A stretch of 64,000 nucleotides of DNA from DATAPD01 sp036265385 (GTDB taxonomy: Bacteria; Acidobacteriota; Terriglobia; Terriglobales; Acidobacteriaceae), in NCBI GenBank assembly GCA_036265385.1, contig DATAPD010000008.1, positions 1-64,000 of the forward strand, given 5' to 3'. How positions within the stretch are numbered: position 1 is the first letter of the stretch; each line of letters begins with the position of its first letter. Below the pieces are notes generated by a model. It saw nothing but the letters and a program-made list of their open reading frames with translations. It was not told where the DNA came from and ran no database searches. The position numbers and the translations under genes were made by a program. Shown here in pieces: positions 51,479 to 60,230 of this stretch.

Positions 51479-52951
51479 CTAGTTCCTCAAGCCACCGGCC
51501 TTTCGTCTGATCTCCGCTACGAATACCTGATCCTTGATCGACTCCACGTTGATTTCGACATTCGCCAACGCGCCTTCGATCCCCGCACGTGCCAATGCGA
51601 TCCCGGTGGTTAAGTCCGACTTCATGTTCGGGTTCGTGATGGGCTTTAACTTCTCCGCAATATCGGCCACTTCCCTTGCCTTCGTCGCGACACTGAGAGG
51701 TACGCTAGTAGCTTGCTTGAGTGCCGCGTCAATAAGCGCCTCCCCGTGCGCGGCTTCTTTCGTCTGCTTGTAGGCACTCATCACCGCATTGTAGGACTCG
51801 GCATCGGCGTCGATGGCACCCTTCAATTCTTCTCGTAATTGCGAAAGCCGGGCAATCGCCGCACTTAGTTCCCGCTCGTACTGAACGTAAGCCTTTTTGC
51901 CGCGCGACATGGATGCGACCATGGTGGCCAATCCCGCTGCCATTGCGGCGCTCGCCGCAGCGGCGCTACCTCCACCGGGAGTTGCCGTTGGAGCAGCCAA
52001 TTGTTCGACAAACGGTTCGACTCCGGCGCGCAACCCACCAACAGCCATCTTGCCGCCCATGATGGCGGCGAGCCGATTCTCCAAAATCAATGACGAATCG
52101 AAATCCTCCACCTGCAGAAACCATTCCGCCGCCTGTTCCAGTGCCTTCTTGGGGATCAATCCGACAATCTCACTGGAAACAGGAACAACTCCATAACGTG
52201 CCGCTTCCCGCTTCACAAATTCGAAGACGCGATGGACGGGCGTCTGCTCAAAGTCGGTGAGATTCATCGAGACCTGGGCCAAGCCACGGACAAGGAAACC
52301 GGCCCCCTTGACGAAGCGCATTCCGCCACTCGAAAAGCGCACAGCCTTGGCGATTTTCTTCGCGATCTCGACGTCGGGCGTATTTAAGAAGACGTTGTAC
52401 GCGACAAGAAATTTGCGGGCGCCAACAACGGTCGCGCCAGCCGTTGGATGGATCCGCGGTTCTCCAAAATCTGGCTTACGCGCAGGATTGGTCGCGATAT
52501 CATCGCGGATGCCTTCAAATTGCCCGCGTCGGATGTTTTCGAGGTTTTGTCGCTCCGGAGAAGCGGCTGCTGCTTCATAAAGATACACAGGAATCTGGAA
52601 GCGTTTGTTGATCTCTGCTCCCACGTATCGGGCCATTGCCACGCAGTCTTCGATTGTCACGCCATCAATCGGAATGAATGGCACAACGTCAGCCGCGCCC
52701 ATGCGCGGATGGGCCCCCTGATGCTTGGTAAGATTGATGAGCTCGGCAGCTTTGCCCACTCCGCGAATTGCCGCTTCCTGAATGGCTTCGCGCTCACCCG
52801 CCAGTGTAATGACGCAGCGGTTGTGGTCCGCGTCCATTTCACGGTCGAGCAGGTAGACGCCATCCATCTTCATAGCGTCAACGATGGCATCTACTTTGGA
52901 TTTATCGCGGCCTTCAGAAAAATTAGGAACACATTCGACGAGTGTGGACAT
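51479..52951 (-). CDS. ftcD: Fused glutamate formimidoyltransferase/formimidoyl-THF cyclodeaminase
   Basis: This 490-residue protein joins two enzymes of histidine breakdown and folate metabolism. Residues 1-300 are the formiminotransferase (LVECVPNFSEGRDKSKVDAI, DADHNRCVITL, HQGAHPRMGAADVVPF). Residues about 310-485 are the helical cyclodeaminase (AAPTATPGGGSAAAASAAMA, then GLATMVASMSRGK). The fused form channels formimino-THF to methenyl-THF. The start at ATG 52951 gives the usual MSTLVECVPNFSEG; the longer frame is encoded by a spacer microrepeat. No other hut genes are seen in the window. Confidence 0.93.
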   Translation of the reverse strand: MSTLVECVPNFSEGRDKSKVDAIVDAMKMDGVYLLDREMDADHNRCVITLAGEREAIQEAAIRGVGKAAELINLTKHQGAHPRMGAADVVPFIPIDGVTIEDCVAMARYVGAEINKRFQIPVYLYEAAAASPERQNLENIRRGQFEGIRDDIATNPARKPDFGEPRIHPTAGATVVGARKFLVAYNVFLNTPDVEIAKKIAKAVRFSSGGMRFVKGAGFLVRGLAQVSMNLTDFEQTPVHRVFEFVKREAARYGVVPVSSEIVGLIPKKALEQAAEWFLQVEDFDSSLILENRLAAIMGGKMAVGGLRAGVEPFVEQLAAPTATPGGGSAAAASAAMAAGLATMVASMSRGKKAYVQYERELSAAIARLSQLREELKGAIDADAESYNAVMSAYKQTKEAAHGEALIDAALKQATSVPLSVATKAREVADIAEKLKPITNPNMKSDLTTGIALARAGIEGALANVEINVESIKDQVFVAEIRRKAGGLRN

Positions 52952-53044
52952 GACCGAGAAGAATATAGTGCGCCTGTTGGGAGCCGCAACTAAAGAAGGT
53001 AGTTCTCGGTTGTCAGTTCTCAAACATCAGGTCGGGAAAAAGCT

Positions 53045-53623
53045 CTATTTCCTGCCCATAAATCTGCCGATTCCGATTCGGAACTGTAAGGTGTTGATCC
53101 CCGGATTCGGCGATTCCAGTCCGGCATTCGAAATGTGCGTGTATCGGACCTCGGCTGTCCAAGCACGCTCGCGCAGAAAATGGACTCCGAACGCAGCGCT
53201 CGAAGTGAAGTTGATTTTTGAAGTCCCAGTCGGAACTTCATTCGTTGTGAACAGAGTTCCGCCACCGAGCTCCACATAAGGCACAACGTCGCCGCGCGTT
53301 GCGAAATTCCACTTCAGCCCTAAGGGATTCACACCGAAGCCGTAGGTAGCGTTTCGCGGCTGAAACACCAGGAACATGGGGATTGCATCGACTGCATATT
53401 CAAACCGTCCCTTCAAGAATCCCGGCCCGTGCGGTGCCGTGAGAATCCATCCATATCGTAAACCCGCATTGAAGATGCCAGTGTTCGAAGTGCCTCCGCT
53501 GACTGAATGTCCTCCTCCGGTCCACAACTGCCATTCGCGGCCGCCTTCTTCCGGACGAGTTTGTGCACACATGGGCACAGCCATACAAAGCAGCGTCGCC
53601 ACGACGCTCCACCATCGCTTCAT
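53045..53623 (-). CDS. PagL-like lipid A 3-O-deacylase family protein
   Basis: This 192-residue protein has a signal peptide (VATLLCMAVPMCAQ) and an outer-membrane beta-barrel composition. Near the end is YTHISNAGLESPNPGIN, the conserved His-Ser motif of PagL-type deacylases (acyloxyacyl hydrolase family). It would trim an acyl chain from lipid A in the outer membrane. GGAG precedes the ATG. Confidence 0.75.
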   Translation of the reverse strand: MKRWWSVVATLLCMAVPMCAQTRPEEGGREWQLWTGGGHSVSGGTSNTGIFNAGLRYGWILTAPHGPGFLKGRFEYAVDAIPMFLVFQPRNATYGFGVNPLGLKWNFATRGDVVPYVELGGGTLFTTNEVPTGTSKINFTSSAAFGVHFLRERAWTAEVRYTHISNAGLESPNPGINTLQFRIGIGRFMGRK

Positions 53624-53719
53624 TTTCTCTCCGCCATACCGATTGGATCTCAGCGAACACCCGACGATACAGGAATGGCACGATTCGGGACAAACCTGTC
53701 GTTTCGCATCGTAGATGGC

Positions 53720-54466
53720 CTAAAGCGACAAACCGCCATCAACGACCAGAATCTGTCCGGTTATAAAGTGCGGCGCTGTAGCGAAAAACATCGCGGCCGC
53801 GGCGATCTCCTCGCCAGTACCATTTCGCTTCATCGGAGTTTGTTTTGCCATGCGCCGCATGAAAGGTTTAGCGGCCTTCTCACCAAGATCGATCATGCCG
53901 GGCGCGATCGCATTTACGGAGATTTCAGGAGCTAGCGCCTTCGCCATCGCTTTAGTGAGCATGTGTACAGCCGCTTTCGAGGAGCAGTAGTGCGCATGAG
54001 TCGCCCATGCCTGCACTCCCCCCAGTGATCCCATGTTGATGATGCGACCACGGGTTTTCCGCAAGTGAGGCAAGGCGGCCTGCGAGACAAGGAAAGGCCC
54101 GCGACTGTTCGAAGCAAAGATCGCGTCCCACTGTCGCGTTGTGATCTTGTCGAACCGTACGGTCTCGTAATTCGCCGCATTATTCACCAACACGTCCAAC
54201 CTGCCGAACTCCGCAATCGTCGCTTTCATCATGGCCCGAATGCTGGTCTCGTCCGTCACATCGCATTCGAACGCGTAAGCGCGAACACCAAAGCTGGCAG
54301 CATCAACAACCGTATGGCCAGCCTCCCGAGCCGAGCTCCGATAGGTAATGGCAATATTGGCGCCGCTTTGCGCTGCTGCGAGCGCAATGGCTCTTCCGAG
54401 CCGTTTGGCCGCTCCGGTGACAAGAACGGTCTTCCCCTTCAGTCGTTTTTCGGTGTTCTGGGGCAT
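53720..54466 (-). CDS. Short-chain dehydrogenase/reductase
   Basis: This 248-residue protein is a classical SDR: TGAAKRLGRAIALAAAQSGA (cofactor binding), DVLVNNAANYE, and active-site HYCSSKAAVHMLTKAMAKAL. The TGxxKRLG form resembles pteridine-reductase-like SDRs and FabG relatives. The substrate cannot be told. It is transcribed divergently from the glutaredoxin-like gene. Confidence 0.88.
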   Translation of the reverse strand: MPQNTEKRLKGKTVLVTGAAKRLGRAIALAAAQSGANIAITYRSSAREAGHTVVDAASFGVRAYAFECDVTDETSIRAMMKATIAEFGRLDVLVNNAANYETVRFDKITTRQWDAIFASNSRGPFLVSQAALPHLRKTRGRIINMGSLGGVQAWATHAHYCSSKAAVHMLTKAMAKALAPEISVNAIAPGMIDLGEKAAKPFMRRMAKQTPMKRNGTGEEIAAAAMFFATAPHFITGQILVVDGGLSL

Positions 54467-54549
54467 TTCGGGATTCTACGATATTGACATTCAGGGCTGG
54501 CGAATCACATTTTGGCAGCGGGATTGTACCTGCTACACTCTCCCCGCAA

Positions 54550-54795
54550 ATGGCCGAGCTTCGACAAGTGGTGGTTTATTCTCGAAGAGGATGCCACTTA
54601 TGTGAGCTTGTCAAAGAAAGTTTAACGAAGCTCCATCGTCGAGGCGGTTTCACTTGGCGTGAGATCGACGTGGACTCCGACCCAGAATTGCGCCGGCTTT
54701 ATAACGACCAAGTCCCCGTAGTCTTCATCGACGGCTACAAAGCCTTCAAGTGCCACATGGACGAGCAAGATTTCCTACGGCGACTGGCGTCCTAA
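54550..54795 (+). CDS. Glutaredoxin-like protein
   Basis: This 81-residue protein has the thioredoxin-fold pattern: VVVYSRRGCHLCELVKESLT with a CxxC redox site, WREIDVDSDPELRRLYNDQV and PVVFIDGYKAFK with the cis-Pro. It matches the DUF836/glutaredoxin-2-type family. It likely reduces disulfides in the cytoplasm. I start at ATG 54550; the longer frame upstream is not protein-like. Confidence 0.82.
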   Translation: MAELRQVVVYSRRGCHLCELVKESLTKLHRRGGFTWREIDVDSDPELRRLYNDQVPVVFIDGYKAFKCHMDEQDFLRRLAS

Positions 54796-54961
54796 ATTAC
54801 CAACTGACGAAATTCAAATGTCTATGTCTTGACACACATCGTGTCCACTCACACACGCTCGCCCTAGAACGTTAAGCCTAACTCTCACTTCCTCAACATC
54901 CGGCCTCCGGGCACACACCTGCTGTGCCATCAGTGACACGCACTTCTAGGGAGGCATTTGC

Positions 54962-56245
54962 ATGATTCGACAACTCGCCGCGCTCATCTTCATCTTTTTC
55001 TGCACCACCATCGCATGGATGATCCTCGGTGGCACACTCAGTACTCGTACGTCCTCCAGCAATGAGCAACTGCAAGGCCACGTGGCGTCCACGTGGGGAG
55101 CTCCGCAGGAACAGCATCCGCCAACCGCCGTTTACTCGGTCACTGAAACCCGCTCGGTGAAAGAAGAAGATCACGGCAAAGTTGTCACGCGCACGGAAAA
55201 CATTGTGAACAACTATTGCCTGCCGCTCGATAGTAGCCGTGTGAATGTCAACCTGAAGCTTGATCCTCGCCAAAAGGGGCTTCTCTGGTACAGCACGTAT
55301 GCCGTCAATTTTTCGGGCGATTACAAGTTCCGCAACGACACCAATAAAGTCCAGTCCATTGAGTTCCGTCTTCCGTTCCCGACGGAAAAAGCAATCTACG
55401 ACGCCGTCGTGATGGAAGTGAATGGGACGAAGATTCCGGTGGACGCAGAAAATGGTGGCGCGGCTGTTCGCGCCGAAATCCCTGCAGGTGAAACCGCTAC
55501 CCTACATACTGGATACCATTCGCAGGGATTGACCAGCTGGCGCTACAAGTTGGCTGACGGAATTGCGCAAGTGCACGACTTCGTCCTCACGATGCATACC
55601 AATTTCAAGGACATCGATTTCGCCGACGACATGCTGTCTCCGAGTTCCAAAGAAGCCACTGATGGCGGATGGCTTCTTACGTGGAAGTATTCTGATCTGG
55701 TTTCTGGATTCCAGATCGGTATGACTATGCCGGAAAAGTTACAGCCTGGCCCCCTGGCTGGAGAAATCAGCTTTTTCGCGCCAGTGTCGCTGTTCTTCTT
55801 CTTTTTCCTGATGTTCATTATCACCAGCATCCGCAACATCGACTTGCATCCGATGAACTATTTCTTTCTCGCGGCAGCATTCTTCGCATTTCACTTGCTG
55901 CTTGCCTATCTCGTCGACCACATCTCCATTCATGCTGCGATGGCGATCTCCTCAATCGTCTCGATCGCGCTTGTAGTTAGCTATCTCCGGCTGGTCGTTG
56001 GACTGCGCTTCGCTGCCCTTGAGGCCGGAACGGCTCAACTGATTTACCTGGTGTTGTTTTCTTATGCCTTCTTCTGGAAGGGATTTACTGGACTTTCAAT
56101 CACCATCATTTCGATCCTCACTCTGTTTGTGGTGATGCAGGTTACCGGAAGAATTCGTTGGTCCGAGAAGTTCGCGAGAAAGATCATGCCCCGGGTCGCT
56201 GTCCCCACGGGCACCAGCACTCCTCTAGCGGATTTTCTCGAATAG
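54962..56245 (+). CDS. CreD-like inner-membrane protein
   Basis: This 427-residue protein has an N-terminal membrane helix, a large periplasmic domain (about 40-260) and six helices from about 270 (SLFFFFFLMFIITSI, then HPMNYFFLAAAFFAFHLLLA, YLVDHISI). The HPxNYxxxxxxFFxFHLLLxxxxxHI pattern is that of CreD. CreD proteins respond to envelope stress with the CreBC system, but no creBC genes are adjacent. GGGAGG precedes the ATG. Confidence 0.72.
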   Translation: MIRQLAALIFIFFCTTIAWMILGGTLSTRTSSSNEQLQGHVASTWGAPQEQHPPTAVYSVTETRSVKEEDHGKVVTRTENIVNNYCLPLDSSRVNVNLKLDPRQKGLLWYSTYAVNFSGDYKFRNDTNKVQSIEFRLPFPTEKAIYDAVVMEVNGTKIPVDAENGGAAVRAEIPAGETATLHTGYHSQGLTSWRYKLADGIAQVHDFVLTMHTNFKDIDFADDMLSPSSKEATDGGWLLTWKYSDLVSGFQIGMTMPEKLQPGPLAGEISFFAPVSLFFFFFLMFIITSIRNIDLHPMNYFFLAAAFFAFHLLLAYLVDHISIHAAMAISSIVSIALVVSYLRLVVGLRFAALEAGTAQLIYLVLFSYAFFWKGFTGLSITIISILTLFVVMQVTGRIRWSEKFARKIMPRVAVPTGTSTPLADFLE

Positions 56246-56303
56246 CAAACTCACGCTTTCGTGGGGTGGGCGTACCGCTCACCCCGCGTTACAATGCAGC
56301 GCG

Positions 56304-57875
56304 ATGCAACGGACCCAGCTGTACGCCGACCCTTCAGGTCTCTTTGTTCACGATTTTGTTCTTGAGAGCGCGCGCCGATATCCGGAGAAACTGGCGCTGG
56401 TAGATTTTTCCAGCAATCGCCGTATTAGCTATAGCGAGTACGGCGATCTGGTGGAATCCCTCGCTCGCGGATTCGTTGCTGCAGGAATGCAGCCCGGCGA
56501 TATCGTAGGGATCTTTCTTTCTAACTCTTGGGAATTCTGCGTGACCTATCACGCGGCAACGTTGGCGGGTGGGGCTCCCACACTACTGAATCCGTCCTAT
56601 CGCGACCGCGAGGTACATCACCAGCTGGAAAATTCTGACGCGACTTTTCTCGTCAGCGATTGCCCCCTGCTCCAAGGTGTGCATCTGGACGGCTTGCCTA
56701 AGCTGCGACGCGTGTACACCACGCGCTCTTCTCATTCTGGAGCAGAACCCTTCAGCAACCTACTTCAGTCCCACACCGCTTCTATTCCGACCCCTATGAT
56801 TGGTCCCGATCGGATGCTGGCGGCTCTTCCCTACTCGAGCGGCACGACAGGGCTCCCGAAGGGCGTCATGCTGTCTCACCACAATCTGGTTACGAACATT
56901 TACCAGCTGATCGGCCCCAATGCCGTTCCACTTTCGCACGAAGAAATCATGCTTTGTTTCTTGCCGCTCTATCACATCTACGGCATGACCGTCGCACTAA
57001 ACACGATGGTTGCCCTTGGTGCGACGTTAGTGATCATGCCCCGCTTCAATGTGCCCCAGTTGTGTCAGATTGTCACCGACGAAAAGATCAGCATGATCCC
57101 TCTCGTTCCGCCCGCCCTGAACGCGCTCTGCCAGGCAGCTGAGGCAGGGGCTTTTCCGAAAAATCATCACGTCCGCTGGGTGAAATCTGGAGCGGCTCCC
57201 CTTGCGCCAGAACTACCCCGCAGATTTAGCGAATTAACAGGAATTATCGTTAATCAGGGATACGGGATGACTGAAGCTTCTCCGGTCACCCATGTCGGCT
57301 ACGTTTCGCCGCCAGAACTAAACCGGCCCTCTTCAATCGGACAGGCGCTCGCGCTCACCGACTGCCGCGTTGTGGACGAGTACGGGAATGAAGTCGGGCA
57401 GGGTCAATCCGGCGAGTTAGTGATGCGTGGACCTCAGTTCATGATGGGCTACTGGAAAGCGCCGGAGGCGACTGCTGCCGCTTTGCGCGATGGGTGGTAC
57501 TGGTCCGGTGACATCGTGAATCGCGATGTGGACGATTTTTATTATGTACTTGATCGTCGGAAGGAGATGATCAAGTACAAAGGCTTTCCAGTTGCGCCTG
57601 CCGAGATTGAAGCCGTACTCCTCGAACATCCTGCCATCCGTGATTGTGGCGTAGTGGCGAAAGCAGATCTTGCAGCCGGGGAGATTCCTTGCGCATTTAT
57701 TGTTTTGCGGGACCCCGGCGCAGCCTGCGAATCGATGGACGTCTCCATCCGAGCCTTTGTCGCAGAGAGGCTCACCAATTACAAGCAGCCTCGAGAAGTG
57801 CGCTTCGTGGATACGGTGCCACGGACGGCCTCCGGGAAGATCCTGCGCCGTGAGCTCCGCAAAACGCTCGGATAG
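56304..57875 (+). CDS. Acyl-CoA synthetase (AMP-forming)
   Basis: This 523-residue protein is a complete AMP-dependent ligase of the ANL superfamily: YSSGTTGLPKGVMLSHHNL (P-loop), GYGMTEASPVTHVG, GWYWSGDIVNRDVDDFYYVL, DRRKEMIKYKGFPVAPAEIE and the final PRTASGKILRRELR with the catalytic Lys. It activates a carboxylic acid to its CoA thioester; 4-coumarate or fatty acids are typical. It could feed the acyl-CoA cluster, though it lies 20 kb away. Confidence 0.93.
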   Translation: MQRTQLYADPSGLFVHDFVLESARRYPEKLALVDFSSNRRISYSEYGDLVESLARGFVAAGMQPGDIVGIFLSNSWEFCVTYHAATLAGGAPTLLNPSYRDREVHHQLENSDATFLVSDCPLLQGVHLDGLPKLRRVYTTRSSHSGAEPFSNLLQSHTASIPTPMIGPDRMLAALPYSSGTTGLPKGVMLSHHNLVTNIYQLIGPNAVPLSHEEIMLCFLPLYHIYGMTVALNTMVALGATLVIMPRFNVPQLCQIVTDEKISMIPLVPPALNALCQAAEAGAFPKNHHVRWVKSGAAPLAPELPRRFSELTGIIVNQGYGMTEASPVTHVGYVSPPELNRPSSIGQALALTDCRVVDEYGNEVGQGQSGELVMRGPQFMMGYWKAPEATAAALRDGWYWSGDIVNRDVDDFYYVLDRRKEMIKYKGFPVAPAEIEAVLLEHPAIRDCGVVAKADLAAGEIPCAFIVLRDPGAACESMDVSIRAFVAERLTNYKQPREVRFVDTVPRTASGKILRRELRKTLG

Positions 57876-57885
57876 GAATTTGGTG

Positions 57886-58266
57886 TTATTCGCCGACGAG
57901 GTACTTCCACTGAGCGGCATTCAACGGAACAACACTTAAACGTCCTTGTCTCACCAGGGCGGAATCTGCGAAGACTTTACTCGCTTTGATCTCGGAAAGC
58001 GTTCTCGGCTTCGCGATTGCTGAACCTACCTTGATCTTCACTTGAGGATTTTTCGGATCTGCTACTTCGACTGAGACGACCGTGGCCGTCCCAACCGCGC
58101 TCTTCTCATCACCGGTGTGATAAATCACCAAGCCCTCCCCGGGCTTCATCCCACGCAGGTTCTTGAGGGCGACCGGATTACTTACACCATCCCAGATCGT
58201 GGTTTTGTCCTTTTCAAGATTCGCAAATGAATATGTCGAAGGTTCCGTCTTCAGTAGGTAGTCCAT
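57886..58266 (-). CDS. EVE-domain protein
   Basis: This 126-residue protein is a single EVE (PUA-like) domain: YLLKTEPSTYSFANLEKDKT, IWDGVSNPVALKNLRGMKPG, GLVIYHTGDEKSAVGTATV. EVE domains bind modified bases in DNA or RNA and are common in bacteria as stand-alone proteins. The partner is unknown. Confidence 0.9.
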   Translation of the reverse strand: MDYLLKTEPSTYSFANLEKDKTTIWDGVSNPVALKNLRGMKPGEGLVIYHTGDEKSAVGTATVVSVEVADPKNPQVKIKVGSAIAKPRTLSEIKASKVFADSALVRQGRLSVVPLNAAQWKYLVGE

Positions 58267-58289
58267 AATCCAACTTTCAATTGGCCAGA

Positions 58290-58856
58290 TTAATTCTGCG
58301 GCTTGTCGTTCGAAGTGTCTTTTGTAGCGTCAGGCTTCGTGGAAGCCTCGTCGGGTTTTGTCTCGGGATTTTTCTTGTTGGGCGATGCGTCAGATTGCGC
58401 GTTGTTAGGTTTGGCCGCGCCTTGATCTTCTGGTTTTTGCGTCGTCGATGGGGACGTATTTTTGTCGGTGGTCGGTTTGCTGCTTCCGTACGTGGAATAT
58501 TGATCCACCGGACGCTTTAGTTTGATGGTGATTTGCATCTCCGGCTTATCAATCTCAAAGTCTTCGCCGAAGGTCTGGAAACCCGGAACGAGAACCTGAA
58601 TTCTCAACATTCCATAGGGAACGCCATCGAAATTGGTATTCCCTTCTGAGTCCGTCTTCAACTGGAGGCCGCTGTATGCCTGCTTACCCTTTCTATCGAT
58701 CGGATGAAGCACCACGCTCGCGTTCCTGACAGGTTTCCCGTTGTAATCACGAATTACGCTGAAACGGACATTCGCCGTTTGGTCAGCGGCTAGAACTGCC
58801 GTCGGTGACAACCCACAAATCAAAATCAGTACGACAGCAATGCGGAAGGTCACCAT
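58290..58856 (-). CDS. Secreted carboxypeptidase-regulatory-like protein with low-complexity tail
   Basis: This 188-residue protein has a signal peptide (RIAVVLILICGLSPTAVLA), one prealbumin-like domain (about 25-110: FSVIRDYNGKPVRNASVVLH, LKTDSEGNTNFDGVPYGMLR) and a long tail (about 120-188) rich in Lys, Pro, Asp, Thr and Ser, which is probably disordered. Exported; function unknown. Confidence 0.72.
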   Translation of the reverse strand: MVTFRIAVVLILICGLSPTAVLAADQTANVRFSVIRDYNGKPVRNASVVLHPIDRKGKQAYSGLQLKTDSEGNTNFDGVPYGMLRIQVLVPGFQTFGEDFEIDKPEMQITIKLKRPVDQYSTYGSSKPTTDKNTSPSTTQKPEDQGAAKPNNAQSDASPNKKNPETKPDEASTKPDATKDTSNDKPQN

Positions 58857-58928
58857 AGGCCGATATTGTATGACATAGAGAGTCTTAGCAAGCTTCGGAC
58901 TCTCAAGAGAATTGAAAGATGCCCGGAG

Positions 58929-59396
58929 CTATCCGCCAAGAGTGCCTGGAAGTCTGGTCTGAAAATCGAGGACTCCCACCCATTCCGGCGTGATCGCGAT
59001 CCGCACCATGGAGGGAAAGACGAAGCGGGCTTGCGCAATCCAGGCTTGCCCTTGGTCCTTCCCTAAATAGCGCTCCGCTGCAGCGGCATATTCCGGCACA
59101 ATGCCTGGCACTTCGTGCAACGATGCGAACCCTCGAACCAGCAAGACCTTGTGCGGAAAACTGTTGTCATCGATTGTGACCGCTACCTTCGGATTCTTGG
59201 TCAATGACTTGATCTTGTGCGCTTTCGGTGACGTAGCAAGGATCAGCCGTTGACCATCCCAATGGAACCAGATCGGCAACACTCGCGGGGAACCATCGGA
59301 GGCCACGTAAGCCAGCCTGGCTGGAATCTTGGAACTCAGTAATTCCTGCGCCACCGGATGCTGAAGCAGAGCTGGATCGCCTTGTTTCGTCGCCAT
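58929..59396 (-). CDS. Pyridoxamine 5'-phosphate oxidase-family protein
   Basis: This 155-residue protein has the split-barrel flavin fold pattern (PARLAYVASDGSPRVLPIWF, HWDGQRLILATSPKAHKIKS, LTKNPKVAVTIDDN), as in PNPOx-like or F420-dependent reductases. AGGAG sits ahead of ATG 59396, which I prefer over the frame start at 59423. Cofactor and substrate are unknown. Confidence 0.82.
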   Translation of the reverse strand: MATKQGDPALLQHPVAQELLSSKIPARLAYVASDGSPRVLPIWFHWDGQRLILATSPKAHKIKSLTKNPKVAVTIDDNSFPHKVLLVRGFASLHEVPGIVPEYAAAAERYLGKDQGQAWIAQARFVFPSMVRIAITPEWVGVLDFQTRLPGTLGG

Positions 59397-59678
59397 GGTT
59401 TCTCCTTGTGAATAGCCCAACAATGTACTCTTCTGTCGTGGCGTGCGGCGGGAATCACCTTACCCCGGAGGTGCTATCCGATGTCACTGTCGTGCCATTT
59501 ACGGGCGACACGGTAATTCGTAGTCTGCGAGTGAGCAGTTCTGGGGGAGGGCTGTTCGACACACGTCCCACGACTCAAACGGAGTCATGGGGCGTTTGTG
59601 TTTTTGGGGCACTTTTCCTCATATAGAATTCGCTCAAGAACCTTCCGATTCCGTTATTCCTCACGTTCCGCTTATGAT

Positions 59679-59707
59679 TTGACAATAACTCACTCATATC
59701 CTAGAAT
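59679..59707 (+). promoter_or_regulatory. Sigma-70 promoter of groESL
   Basis: TTGACA (59679-59684) and TAGAAT (59702-59707) are separated by 17 bases. The last base of the -10 is the first base of CIRCE, so a bound HrcA would block RNA polymerase. Confidence 0.82.
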
Positions 59708-59733
59708 TAGCACTCGTTGAGCTGGAGTGCTAA
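59707..59733 (+). promoter_or_regulatory. CIRCE element (HrcA operator)
   Basis: TTAGCACTC at 59707-59715 and GAGTGCTAA at 59725-59733 form the exact inverted repeat with a 9-base spacer. HrcA binds it and represses groESL until heat shock. The extra groES at 5571 has no such element. Confidence 0.97.
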
Positions 59734-59810
59734 CAAGCCAAGCTCGTCAAATGATTTACCTGCTATCAATCCCAGTTTGAAAACAACTTCTGAAAGGAGT
59801 CAGTACGCTT

Positions 59811-60140
59811 ATGGCAACTAAGTTCACCCCATTGCACGACCGCATTCTGGTACGGCGCGTGGAGGAAGCTGAGACCACCCGGGGCGGGATCATCATCCCC
59901 GACAGCGCCAAAGACAAGCCGCAGGAAGGCGAAGTCATCTCCGTTGGCAAAGGCAAGATCAGTGAAGAAGGAAAGGTTCGTCCTCTCGACGTGAAGGAAG
60001 GCGACCGAATTCTGTTTGGTAAATACGCGGGAACGGAAATCAAAATCGACGGCGAAGATTACATCATCATGCGCGAAGAGGAAGTCCTCGGTGTGCTGAG
60101 TGGCGCCGCTAAGAAAGAAACGGTCGGATCCCGGAAGTAG
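59811..60140 (+). CDS. groES: Co-chaperonin GroES
   Basis: This 109-residue protein is full-length GroES (KFTPLHDRILVRRVEEAETT, mobile loop TTRGGIIIPDSAKDKPQEGE, KEGDRILFGKYAGTEIKIDG). It caps GroEL. AAAGGAG precedes the ATG. It is the first gene of the CIRCE-controlled operon, 90 bases before groEL. It is the main copy; a near-identical second groES lies at 5571-5900. Confidence 0.98.
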   Translation: MATKFTPLHDRILVRRVEEAETTRGGIIIPDSAKDKPQEGEVISVGKGKISEEGKVRPLDVKEGDRILFGKYAGTEIKIDGEDYIIMREEEVLGVLSGAAKKETVGSRK

Positions 60141-60230
60141 CTGATTGGTTGCTGCTACTGATCGGAAGCGAAACACGCACAACATTCCGCAGGCCCCGCC
60201 TGCACCACCAAATTTTAGGAGCTGATCATC

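Noticed and set aside
59567..59591. Plus-strand terminator upstream of groESL
   Set aside because: CCCACGACTC and GAGTCATGGG can pair and a T-rich stretch follows, but no plus-strand gene precedes it, so its role is unclear.
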